DNA from: Thermodesulfovibrionales bacterium
Lineage (GTDB): Bacteria > Nitrospirota > Thermodesulfovibrionia > Thermodesulfovibrionales > UBA1546
Direction of reading: 5' to 3'
NCBI GenBank assembly: GCA_030018605.1
Contig: JASEHP010000114.1
Location: 1 to 5,475 of the forward strand
Length of the DNA stretch: 5,475 nucleotides
Both the position numbers and the translations under genes were made by a program. Below are positions 1 to 5,473 of the stretch, one piece after another (positions within the stretch are counted from its first letter, which is position 1; the number at the start of each line of letters is the position of its first letter). The notes under the pieces are model-generated. The model did no database searches. It was not told the DNA's origin and saw nothing but the letters and a program-made list of their open reading frames with translations.

Positions 1-42
1 ACAATGGGGAAAGAAGCTCTTAAAGGAATTTACACAAAATGA
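1..42 (+). CDS. Possible 3' end of an unidentified upstream gene (partial)
   Basis: Two plus-strand frames are open from the window edge. One reads TMGKEALKGIYTK and stops at 40-42 (TGA); the other reads QWGKKLLKEFTQND and stops at 44-46 (TGA). The third frame hits a stop at once. Both readings look like a lysine-rich protein C-terminus, and neither is long enough to assign a family or choose between them. If a gene ends here it is co-directional with hisI and about 75-80 nt upstream, so a histidine gene is conceivable, but I do not recognise the tail as HisA or HisF. The interval may also be non-coding. Confidence 0.25.
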   Translation, partial: TMGKEALKGIYTK

Positions 43-51
43 TTGACACTA

Positions 52-90
52 CCTGTCGCTTAAAGGGTTAGGCAGGGCCTTTTATTTTAT
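52..90 (+). terminator. Weak terminator-like hairpin upstream of hisI
   Basis: CCTGTC at 52-57 can pair with GGCAGG at 71-76 (six pairs, one of them G-T) around a 13-nt loop. A T-rich run, TTTTATTTTAT, follows at 80-90. An alternative pairing is AAAGG at 62-66 with CCTTT at 78-82. Either could end transcription of a gene finishing near 40-46, but the stems are short and the loops long. The T-run also overlaps the proposed hisI promoter spacer. Confidence 0.25.
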
Positions 91-98
91 GCTAAAAT
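69..98 (+). promoter_or_regulatory. Candidate sigma-70-type promoter for hisI
   Basis: TAAAAT at 93-98 matches five of six bases of the -10 consensus. With an 18-nt spacer, TAGGCA at 69-74 matches four of six bases of the -35 consensus. Transcription would start near 105, leaving a leader of about 16 nt that contains the GGAGGAG ribosome site at 112-118. The -35 is weak and the region is AT-rich, so this is only a candidate. Confidence 0.3.
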
Positions 99-120
99 CA
101 AAGCGGTTGATGGAGGAGCT

Positions 121-444
121 ATGATACCGGAATTAAAATTTGACGAGAAGGGATTAATCTCGGCGATTATACAGGATGCGGAAAGCAATGAAGTCCTGAT
201 GATGGCTTATATGGATAAAACCGCGATTGAAAAAACCCTGAAAACAGGATTTACGCATTTCTGGTCGCGCTCAAGGCAGAAATACTGGATGAAGGGAGAG
301 ACTTCCGGGAATGTTCAGGAAGTAAAAGAAATCCTTTATGACTGCGATGAGGACACACTGCTTGTAAAAGTAATCCAGCGCGGAGCAGGCGCATGTCACA
401 CAGGAGAGAGAACCTGCTTTTTCAGAAGCATCAAAAAATCCTGA
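121..444 (+). CDS. hisI: Phosphoribosyl-AMP cyclohydrolase
   Basis: This cytosolic enzyme opens the adenine ring of phosphoribosyl-AMP to give ProFAR, the third step of histidine biosynthesis. At 107 residues it is a complete monofunctional HisI; no HisE pyrophosphohydrolase domain is fused at the C-terminus. The family signature is intact. FWSRSRQKYWMKGETSGN (47-64) is the conserved substrate-binding stretch. DCDEDT (74-79) carries three aspartates expected to bind Mg (D74, D76, D78) plus a cysteine (C75). CHTGERTCF (92-100) supplies C92 and C99, which with C75 form the expected Zn site. The ATG at 121 is preceded by GGAGGAG at 112-118, four bases after the GGAGG core. The gene stands apart from other his genes in this window and faces the ORF6N gene tail to tail, with 28 nt between the stop codons. 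Confidence 0.96.
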   Translation: MIPELKFDEKGLISAIIQDAESNEVLMMAYMDKTAIEKTLKTGFTHFWSRSRQKYWMKGETSGNVQEVKEILYDCDEDTLLVKVIQRGAGACHTGERTCFFRSIKKS

Positions 445-472
445 GTTAAAAAAATATAATACCTTCTCATCC

Positions 473-997
473 TTACTTCTCCTTTTCCCTCAGAAACCCC
501 ACCTTTCTTTTTGACTTAGCAGGCGGCTCTAACAACTGCTTTATAGCCTCAAAAACTACCTTAAACTGATGGTCGTACTTCTTTTCCATCTCCTCAATCT
601 TGCGGGCAAGGTCTTTATGCGTTGCCAGCATCTCACGGAGTTTTGTAAAAGTTCTCATTATCTGAATGTTGACCTGTACGGCCCTCTTGCTGTTAAGAAC
701 ACTTGAAAGCATGGCTACGCCGTTTTCGGTAAAAGCATAGGGAAGATATTTTAAATGTTGTCCTCTCTTTAAGATTCCAAATTGGAATCTTAAAGACTGT
801 GCACACTCTTCCTTGGAGAGCTGAAACATAAAATCATCAGGAAACCGTTCGATATTTCTTGTGACAGCTTTGTTGAGATTTCCGGTAGTAACACCATAGA
901 GCATAGCCAAATCCTTATCAAGCATCACCTTCTTGCCTCTCAGCAAAAGGATTTTGCTTTCAACAATCTCCTGCGGCAATAAATCCCTGCCTTTCAC
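473..997 (-). CDS. ORF6N-domain protein (phage antirepressor-like, putative DNA-binding)
   Basis: The 174-residue product carries an ORF6N domain at about 10-100, a module known from phage and poxvirus KilA/antirepressor-type proteins and common as stand-alone chromosomal genes in bacteria. Family hallmarks are visible: IVESKILLLRGKKVMLDKDLA (11-31, cited as a span), LYGV (33-36), LNKAVTRNIERFPDDFMFQL (41-60), SLRFQFG (68-74) and YLPYAFTENGVAMLSSVLNS (84-103). Residues 110-155 are heptad-like and charged, probably a coiled coil for oligomerisation. The basic tail KSKRKVGF (161-168) is typical of the group. DNA binding is inferred from the family, and the cellular role is unknown. The start is GTG at 995-997, chosen because GGAGGT (minus strand, 1006-1001) lies just upstream and the length suits the family. 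The gene follows kdsD by 101 nt on the same strand but likely has its own promoter. No other phage gene is visible, which suggests an isolated acquired gene. Confidence 0.88.
   Translation of the reverse strand: MKGRDLLPQEIVESKILLLRGKKVMLDKDLAMLYGVTTGNLNKAVTRNIERFPDDFMFQLSKEECAQSLRFQFGILKRGQHLKYLPYAFTENGVAMLSSVLNSKRAVQVNIQIMRTFTKLREMLATHKDLARKIEEMEKKYDHQFKVVFEAIKQLLEPPAKSKRKVGFLREKEK
766..796. repeat. Perfect 31-nt palindrome inside the ORF6N gene
   Basis: Arms TCTTTAAGATTCCAA (766-780) and TTGGAATCTTAAAGA (782-796) are exact reverse complements around a single central A at 781. All 15 pairs match. In mRNA this would give about 12-13 base pairs with a small loop. It encodes residues 68-78 (SLRFQFGILKR) of the ORF6N protein, so part of the symmetry may come from a conserved peptide. 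It could be a binding site for the encoded protein or an RNA hairpin; function is unknown. It is not followed by a T-run on either strand, so it is not a standard terminator. Confidence 0.85.
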
Positions 998-1023
998 AAC
1001 ACCTCCACAAATCTCTTGGATTA

Positions 1024-1052
1024 TTTATAAATTAAGAAAATTACTACCTCTA
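1024..1052 (-). promoter_or_regulatory. Candidate promoter for the ORF6N gene
   Basis: On the minus strand TATAAA (1029-1024) is a good -10 element. With a 17-nt spacer, TAGAGG (1052-1047) matches only three of six -35 bases. Transcription would start near 1017, giving a leader of about 20 nt that contains the GGAGGT ribosome site at 1006-1001. The AT-rich stretch from about 1020 to 1046 fits a promoter. No terminator is visible between kdsD and this point, so read-through from the Kdo operon is also possible. Confidence 0.35.
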
Positions 1053-1098
1053 AATGACATGGTTGCCCTCAATCCAGCCACAGCCCACTTGCTTATTG

Positions 1099-2067
1099 CT
1101 ACGCAATCCCCTGTTTTAAAATATCATGCAGATGGATTACGCCGATTGCCTTTCCATCAGAATCAGGGACTGCAAGGGAAGTTATAGAATGGGTTTCCAT
1201 TATTGAGAGGGCTTTTACCACAAGTTCGTCTTCGGAGATTGTCTTTGGATTTTTTGTCATAACCTCTCCGGCCTTCATATCAAAGAATTCCTTGCCCCAT
1301 TTTTCTATGCCCCTGCGTATATCTCCGTCAGTTAAAACCCCCAAAATCTTTTTGCCGGCATCACTGACAATCGCAACTCCGAGCCGTTTTGATGATATCT
1401 CCACAACCGCCTTTGTCATTTCGGTTTCCGGAGATACAAAAGGAAGGGCGTCGCCTGTGTGCATGAGGTCCTTGACTTTTATGAATAGTTTTTTCCCGAG
1501 ATTCCCGCCGGGATGAAAGAATGCAAAATCTTCCTGCTTCAGCCCCCTCTTCACAAGAAGGGCAACGGCAATCGCATCTCCCATTGCAAGCGCTGCTGTT
1601 GTTGATGCTGTCGGCACGACTCCGAGAGGGCAGGCCTCTTCTTTGACAGACACATCAAGATGAACATCCGCAGACCTTGCAAGGGTTGAGTTCCGGCTGC
1701 CTGTCATTGCAATTAGGCCTACATTGAATCTCTTTAAAAAAGGTATCAGCCCGGAAAGTTCCGCTGTCTCACCGCTGTTGGATATGGCGATGATTACATC
1801 ATCTGATGTTACCATGCCGAGGTCTCCGTGGCTTGCCTCTGCAGGATGCATGAAAAATGCAGGCGTGCCTGTTGATGCAAGAGTGGCGGCAATCTTTTTG
1901 CCCACAAGCCCTGATTTGCCCATGCCTGTGACAACAACCCTGCTTTTGCTTTTGAATATAATATCTATCGCCTTTTCAAAAGTGCTGTCAAGTTTTTCCG
2001 CGAGAGCAGCGACAGCATCCGCCTCAATCTTTAAAACCTTTTTTGCTATGTCAATGATATTTTCCAT
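1099..2067 (-). CDS. kdsD: Arabinose-5-phosphate isomerase (SIS + two CBS domains)
   Basis: KdsD interconverts ribulose-5-phosphate and D-arabinose-5-phosphate, the first committed step of Kdo synthesis, in the cytosol. The 322 residues show the standard architecture: a sugar isomerase (SIS) domain at about 40-175, then two CBS domains at about 200-258 and 266-322. Residues corresponding to the four catalytic positions reported for E. coli KdsD (K59, E111, E152, H193) are present at a constant offset of eight: K51 in GMGKSG, E103 in SGETAE, E144 in EACPLG and H185 in FHPGG. Family signatures HPAEASHGDLGM (74-85) and ISNSGET (95-101) are intact. The ATG at 2065-2067 lies 12 nt after the kdsA stop. 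No Shine-Dalgarno is visible before it, only an A-rich stretch, so translation may be coupled to kdsA. Without genetic data, capsule-type paralogues such as KpsF or GutQ cannot be excluded by sequence, but the operon supports kdsD. Confidence 0.95.
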   Translation of the reverse strand: MENIIDIAKKVLKIEADAVAALAEKLDSTFEKAIDIIFKSKSRVVVTGMGKSGLVGKKIAATLASTGTPAFFMHPAEASHGDLGMVTSDDVIIAISNSGETAELSGLIPFLKRFNVGLIAMTGSRNSTLARSADVHLDVSVKEEACPLGVVPTASTTAALAMGDAIAVALLVKRGLKQEDFAFFHPGGNLGKKLFIKVKDLMHTGDALPFVSPETEMTKAVVEISSKRLGVAIVSDAGKKILGVLTDGDIRRGIEKWGKEFFDMKAGEVMTKNPKTISEDELVVKALSIMETHSITSLAVPDSDGKAIGVIHLHDILKQGIA

Positions 2068-2079
2068 GTGTTTTTATTA

Positions 2080-2904
2080 TTATGGCCATTTAATCACTTG
2101 ATGCAGGGCTTTAATGGTTTTGAGCAGGTTCAAAAAAGAATCCAGTTTTATCATATTCGGGCCATCGCATAATGCCTTTTCAGGCTCGGGATGAACTTCA
2201 AAGAATAATCCATCAACGCCAACGGCAACAGCAGCCCTTGCCAGAGGCTCTGCGAATTCCCTCTGGCCTCCCGATGAAGCGCCCTGTTCTCCGGGAAGCT
2301 GGAGGCTGTGCGTCACGTCAAATATCACAGGATAGCCGAAGGAACGCATTATCAGGAACGCCCTGAAATCAACAACAAGGTTGTTGTATCCGAAAGATGC
2401 GCCCCTCTCTGTGAGGAATAAATTATGATTGCCCTCTGCCGTGAATTTCTCTATTATGTTTTTAACATCCCAAGGCGCAAGGAACTGGCCTTTTTTGATA
2501 TTCACGGGTTTTCCTGTCTTTGACGCGGCAATGATTAAATCCGTCTGCCTGCACAGGAAAGCAGGAATCTGCAATGCGTCAAGAACCTCGGACGCAGGTT
2601 TCACTTCTGCGATAGAATGAATGTCGGAAATGACAGGAATGCTCAATTTGTTTTTTATGTCTGAAAGTATTCTTAACCCTTTTTCAATTCCCAGGCCCCT
2701 GAAAGATTTTATTGACGTCCTGTTCGCCTTGTCATAAGAGCATTTAAATACAAAGGAGATCCCGGCGCTATTGCATATATCTTTCAGCCTTTGCGCGGTG
2801 TGAAGCGTTATATCTTCATTCTCGATAACACACGGGCCTGCAATTATTAAAGGAGGATTATCTTTCCCCAGTTTTGCGCCTGCTATATTAATTTCCTTTG
2901 TCAT
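2080..2904 (-). CDS. kdsA: 3-deoxy-8-phosphooctulonate (Kdo-8-phosphate) synthase, metal-dependent type
   Basis: KdsA condenses phosphoenolpyruvate with arabinose-5-phosphate to give Kdo-8-phosphate. The 274-residue product is full length for the DAHP/KDO8P synthase barrel family. Conserved stretches include DKANRTSIKSFRG (58-70), PAFLCRQTDL (114-123), NIKKGQFLAPWD (135-146) and THSLQLPG (198-205). The AGPCVIEN motif (22-29) carries C25. Metal-dependent enzymes such as that of Aquifex have cysteine here, whereas the E. coli type has asparagine (GGMNVLES). The other expected ligands are also present: H199 in DVTHS, E236 in FEVHPEPE and D247 in CDGP. This should therefore be the metal-dependent class. 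The ATG at 2902-2904 is preceded by AAAGGA, which overlaps the pyrG stop codon. The two genes are 8 nt apart and almost certainly cotranscribed. Confidence 0.97.
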   Translation of the reverse strand: MTKEINIAGAKLGKDNPPLIIAGPCVIENEDITLHTAQRLKDICNSAGISFVFKCSYDKANRTSIKSFRGLGIEKGLRILSDIKNKLSIPVISDIHSIAEVKPASEVLDALQIPAFLCRQTDLIIAASKTGKPVNIKKGQFLAPWDVKNIIEKFTAEGNHNLFLTERGASFGYNNLVVDFRAFLIMRSFGYPVIFDVTHSLQLPGEQGASSGGQREFAEPLARAAVAVGVDGLFFEVHPEPEKALCDGPNMIKLDSFLNLLKTIKALHQVIKWP

Positions 2905-2912
2905 CGTATCCT

Positions 2913-4601
2913 TTAGGAAAGCTTTTCCTCTCTGCCTTTTTTCATCTCCACTTCTCTTTCGTCATACTGAAACAAGGCGCGTTTTTCTTTCAAAGAAGCG
3001 GCTATGAATTCTCTGAACAGCGGATGAGGTTCTGTAGGCCTTGACTTAAACTCAGGATGAAACTGGCATCCCAGGAACCACGGATGGTCTTCAACTTCAA
3101 CAATCTCCACGAGCTCACCATCAGGGCTTGTCCCGCTTATCTTCATGCCGTGCCTTGTGCATATTCCCTTGTAAGCGTTATTGAATTCATATCTGTGCCT
3201 GTGCCTTTCCGAGATTTCTTTTATGCCGTAAGCCTTGGATGCGTTTGTATTACTTTCAAGAACACATGGATACGCTCCAAGCCTCATAGTGCCTCCCTTT
3301 TCAGAGGCGTCGGTTCTTTCTTCTATCCTGCCTTTTCTGAAATCAAACCATCTCTCCATAAGATAAATTATAGGGTCTTTCGCATTGAGGTCAAACTCCG
3401 TGCTGTTTGCATTAAGCCCGCATACATTTCTTGCATACTCGATAACGGCGCACTGCATTCCGAGGCATATTCCGAAATAAGGTATCTTTTTCTCGCGGGC
3501 ATATCTCACTGCCTCAATCTTGCCTTCTATCCCTCTGTAGCCAAATCCTCCGGGCACGAGGATGCCATCAGCATCAGACAAATATTTTTCCGCCCCGTGA
3601 ACTTCTATTTCCTCTGAATCAATCCACTGGAGATTTACCCTTGCGTCATTTGCGATTCCGCCGTGTATAAGGGCCTCCATCAGGCTTTTGTACGAATCCT
3701 TAAGCCCAACATATTTGCCGACTATGGCAATAGTTACTTCATGCTTGGGTTCTTTTAATTTTCTAACAATACCTTTCCACTGCATCAAATCAGCGTCTTT
3801 GGCAGGGAGCTTCAGTTTATTGACAATCTGCTGGTCGAATCCTTCCAGGCTGAGAGCCTGCGGGACTTCGTATATTGTATCTACATCCATTGCAGTGATA
3901 ACCGCATCGCTGTCAAGGTTGCAATGGAGCGCTATCTTTTTCTTTGCTTCGGGAGTGATGGGCTTGTCTGTTCTGCATAAGAGCAGGTCGGGCTGGATAC
4001 CGATTGCGCGCAGCTCTTTTACGCTGTGCTGCGTGGGTTTAGTCTTTAGCTCGCCTGCTGCTTTTATGTAAGGAATCAGAGTAAGATGAATGTAAAGGAC
4101 GTTTTCCCTTCCTACGTCATAGCGCATCTGCCTTATGGCCTCAAGGAACGGAAGGCTCTCCATATCGCCGATCGTGCCGCCTATTTCAACTATGACCACA
4201 TCATTATTATTGCTTACTGATTTTATGGCGCGCTTTATCTCATCCGTAAGATGGGGCACAACCTGAACCGTGTCTCCGAGATAATCGCCGCGGCGCTCTT
4301 TTGTTATGACATTGTAGTAGATCTTTCCTGTAGTATAATTATTTGCCTGAGAAGTTCTTATATGAGTGAATCTTTCATAATGCCCGAGGTCGAGGTCGGT
4401 TTCTGCGCCGTCATCCGTTACAAAGACCTCGCCGTGCTGAAACGGGCTCAACGTGCCCGGGTCCACATTGATATAAGGGTCAAGCTTCTGGATTGTAACT
4501 TTTAATCCTCGCGCCTCAAGAAGGGCGCCTGTTGCGGCAGCAGCAATGCCTTTTCCAAGTGACGATACAACTCCGCCTGTTACGAAGATAAACTTAGCCA
4601 T
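2913..4601 (-). CDS. pyrG: CTP synthase (glutamine-hydrolysing)
   Basis: PyrG makes CTP from UTP, ATP and glutamine, the last step of pyrimidine nucleotide synthesis. Here it also supplies the CTP used by KdsB, encoded just upstream. The N-terminal synthetase domain (about 1-267) has the P-loop-like SSLGKGIAAA (13-22, K17), DDGAETDLDLGHYERF (63-78, D71) and VEIGGTIGDMES (138-149, E139). The last two supply the expected Mg ligands. The C-terminal class I glutamine amidotransferase domain (about 288-540) has the oxyanion region PGGFGYRG (350-357), nucleophile C379 in GICLGMQ, and H515 and E517 in CQFHPEF, matching E. coli numbering. At 562 residues it exceeds E. coli PyrG (545) through a charged C-terminal tail (about 540-562). 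The ATG at 4599-4601 lies inside the end of kdsB and uses an AGAGG ribosome site 8 nt upstream. The 22-nt overlap suggests translational coupling. Confidence 0.98.
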   Translation of the reverse strand: MAKFIFVTGGVVSSLGKGIAAAATGALLEARGLKVTIQKLDPYINVDPGTLSPFQHGEVFVTDDGAETDLDLGHYERFTHIRTSQANNYTTGKIYYNVITKERRGDYLGDTVQVVPHLTDEIKRAIKSVSNNNDVVIVEIGGTIGDMESLPFLEAIRQMRYDVGRENVLYIHLTLIPYIKAAGELKTKPTQHSVKELRAIGIQPDLLLCRTDKPITPEAKKKIALHCNLDSDAVITAMDVDTIYEVPQALSLEGFDQQIVNKLKLPAKDADLMQWKGIVRKLKEPKHEVTIAIVGKYVGLKDSYKSLMEALIHGGIANDARVNLQWIDSEEIEVHGAEKYLSDADGILVPGGFGYRGIEGKIEAVRYAREKKIPYFGICLGMQCAVIEYARNVCGLNANSTEFDLNAKDPIIYLMERWFDFRKGRIEERTDASEKGGTMRLGAYPCVLESNTNASKAYGIKEISERHRHRYEFNNAYKGICTRHGMKISGTSPDGELVEIVEVEDHPWFLGCQFHPEFKSRPTEPHPLFREFIAASLKEKRALFQYDEREVEMKKGREEKLS

Positions 4602-5377
4602 TTTTTCACCCTCTCTAAGTCCTGCGGGGTATCAACCCCTATGGTTTCAAAAAAAGTTTCCTTTACCTTTATCCTCAATCCGTTCACAAGCGCGCGAAGC
4701 TGTTCAAGTTTCTCAATCTGCTCTAATTCCACGGGTTCCATTTTCGCGAAATTTAAAAGCGCATCGCGCCTGTAACTGTAAATGCCGAGATGCTTAAACA
4801 TCAACGGTGCCGTAGTTCCAGAGTTCAAAAGTTCAAAAGTTATTTTTGCTTCTGCTCTGTTGCTCTTCTGCGCTTCTGCTCTAAAACTCTCTCTATCAAA
4901 CGGTATAGGCGCTCTTGAAAAATACATTGCAAACCCCTCCTTGTCGCAAACCACTTTCACAACATTGGGGTCAAAGATATCTTCAGGATTTTCTATTTTT
5001 TTTATCAGGGTTCCGATTGACGCCCTTTTATCGTCAAGCAGGCTTATAACGTCATCGATCATCTCGTGTCTTATTAACGGTTCATCCCCCTGAACATTGA
5101 CAATTATATCATAATCCAGAGCAACCGCTGCCTCTGCTATGCGGTCTGTGCCTGACGTATGCCTGTCCGAGGTCATTACAACCTTCCCTCCGAATCCGGT
5201 CACAGCCTTGAATATAACTTCGCTGTCGGTTGCGATAATCACATCTTTGGCAAGTTTTGATTTTTTGGAATTTTCGTAAACGTGCCGGATTAAAGGCTTG
5301 TCATTTAGGGGTGTAAGGGGCTTTCCCGGAAAACGGGTTGAATCATAACGGGCAGGGATTATAACAATCGCTGTCAT
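4580..5377 (-). CDS. kdsB: 3-deoxy-manno-octulosonate cytidylyltransferase (CMP-Kdo synthetase)
   Basis: KdsB transfers CMP from CTP to Kdo, giving CMP-Kdo, the donor for the inner core of lipopolysaccharide. Family motifs are clear: IPARYDSTRFPGKPL (7-21) for nucleotide binding, ATDSE (49-53), VNVQGDEPLI (93-102) with the Mg-binding D98, YFSRAPIPF (152-160), KHLGIYSYRRD (195-205), ELEQIEKLEQLRAL (217-230) and GVDTPQDL (247-254) with D249. At 265 residues it is longer than usual (about 235-255). The excess falls between the IPFDR segment and KHLGIY, at about residues 163-192, where the DNA is repetitive (4815-4882). The insertion keeps frame and all recognised motifs remain, so the enzyme is probably active. 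The ATG at 5375-5377 has no Shine-Dalgarno; a good -10 element sits only 11 nt upstream, so the mRNA may be almost leaderless. The gene is first in the Kdo/CTP operon. Confidence 0.96.
   Translation of the reverse strand: MTAIVIIPARYDSTRFPGKPLTPLNDKPLIRHVYENSKKSKLAKDVIIATDSEVIFKAVTGFGGKVVMTSDRHTSGTDRIAEAAVALDYDIIVNVQGDEPLIRHEMIDDVISLLDDKRASIGTLIKKIENPEDIFDPNVVKVVCDKEGFAMYFSRAPIPFDRESFRAEAQKSNRAEAKITFELLNSGTTAPLMFKHLGIYSYRRDALLNFAKMEPVELEQIEKLEQLRALVNGLRIKVKETFFETIGVDTPQDLERVKKWLSLSS
4815..4882. repeat. Repeat-derived in-frame insertion within kdsB
   Basis: Two kinds of direct repeat lie side by side. GTTCAAAA occurs twice in tandem (4823-4830, 4831-4838), flanked by degenerate 8-nt units GTTCCAGA (4815-4822) and GTTATTTT (4839-4846). 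GCTTCTGCTCT then occurs at 4848-4858 and again at 4872-4882, offset by exactly 24 nt, and the intervening bases are similar (GCTCTTCTGC). In protein this gives R166-T188 of KdsB, including RAEA twice (166-169 and 174-177). The size of the block, 68 nt or about 22 codons, roughly equals the excess length of this KdsB over the Aquifex-type enzyme as I recall it. It looks like a small dispersed repeat or slippage expansion tolerated in a surface loop; dispersal is an inference. Confidence 0.7.
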
Positions 5378-5388
5378 GCGCTTGGATA

Positions 5389-5417
5389 ATTATAAATGAT
5401 TTTGGGAAAAATTTAAA
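5389..5417 (-). promoter_or_regulatory. Candidate promoter of the kdsB operon
   Basis: On the minus strand a perfect -10 hexamer TATAAT (5394-5389) is preceded, after a 17-nt spacer, by TTTAAA (5417-5412), which matches four of six -35 bases. Transcription would start near 5382, about five bases before the kdsB ATG. This agrees with the lack of a Shine-Dalgarno before kdsB. An additional upstream promoter outside the window is possible. Confidence 0.45.
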
Positions 5418-5473
5418 TGGTCTGTATAAGTTCCATACAAATGCGACATACCTCCTTTTTTGATGAGATAGTC
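5390..5473 (-). CDS. Short open frame upstream of kdsB (gene tail, leader peptide or remnant)
   Basis: This minus-strand frame is open from the window edge and ends with TAA at 5392-5390, inside the proposed kdsB -10 box. It reads DYLIKKGG and then MSHLYGTYTDHLNFSQNHL. A strong AAAAAAGGAGG lies at 5461-5451, but the first ATG (5449-5447) follows the GGAGG by one base, which is too close for a normal start. A TTG at 5440-5438, ten bases after the GGAGG, is in the same frame. It could be the end of an unseen upstream gene, a short leader peptide, or the remnant start of a lost gene. The SHLYGTY start faintly resembles class III aminotransferases such as ArgD, which is too little for an assignment. 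It may also be non-coding. Confidence 0.2.
   Translation of the reverse strand, partial: DYLIKKGGMSHLYGTYTDHLNFSQNHL

Larger units (their letters stand above)
1099..5377 (-). other. Predicted operon kdsB-pyrG-kdsA-kdsD
   Basis: Four minus-strand genes follow each other with a 22-nt overlap and then gaps of 8 and 12 nt, leaving no room for internal terminators. Three encode Kdo pathway enzymes, and the fourth (pyrG) makes the CTP that KdsB consumes. The order matches clusters known from Geobacter-like and other LPS-producing bacteria, as I recall them. The Kdo-8-phosphate phosphatase gene kdsC is not in the window. No clear terminator is seen after kdsD. Confidence 0.85.

Noticed and set aside
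43..48. Perfect -35 hexamer TTGACA upstream of hisI.
   Set aside because: At 17 nt downstream (66-71) the sequence is GGTTAG, which is no -10 element. The plausible -10 at 93-98 is far too distant.
441..493. Possible bidirectional terminator between hisI and the ORF6N gene (CTGAG at 441-445 and CTCAG at 489-493).
   Set aside because: Only five pairs with a 43-nt loop. The A/T-rich run at 447-460 has no adjoining GC-rich stem on either strand.
1021..1063. Short minus-strand frame of 11 codons (MSFRGSNFLNL) between kdsD and the ORF6N gene.
   Set aside because: Too short, no ribosome site before its ATG, and it overlaps the AT-rich promoter-like stretch. No evidence of coding.
445..1098. Boundaries of a mobile element (terminal inverted repeats or target duplication) around the ORF6N gene.
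   Set aside because: I compared the two flanks by eye and found no convincing matching repeats, only general AT-richness.
1724..2101. Plus-strand open frame of 125 codons opposite kdsD.
   Set aside because: It lies almost entirely antisense to kdsD, which has all its catalytic residues. The product has no recognisable domain.
3057..3617. Plus-strand open frame of 186 codons opposite pyrG.
   Set aside because: Antisense shadow of the amidotransferase half of pyrG; no family features or ribosome site recognised.
4815..4882. CRISPR-like array in the kdsB repeat block.
   Set aside because: Units are 8 and 11 nt with no unique spacers of constant length, and the block is translated in frame inside a conserved gene.
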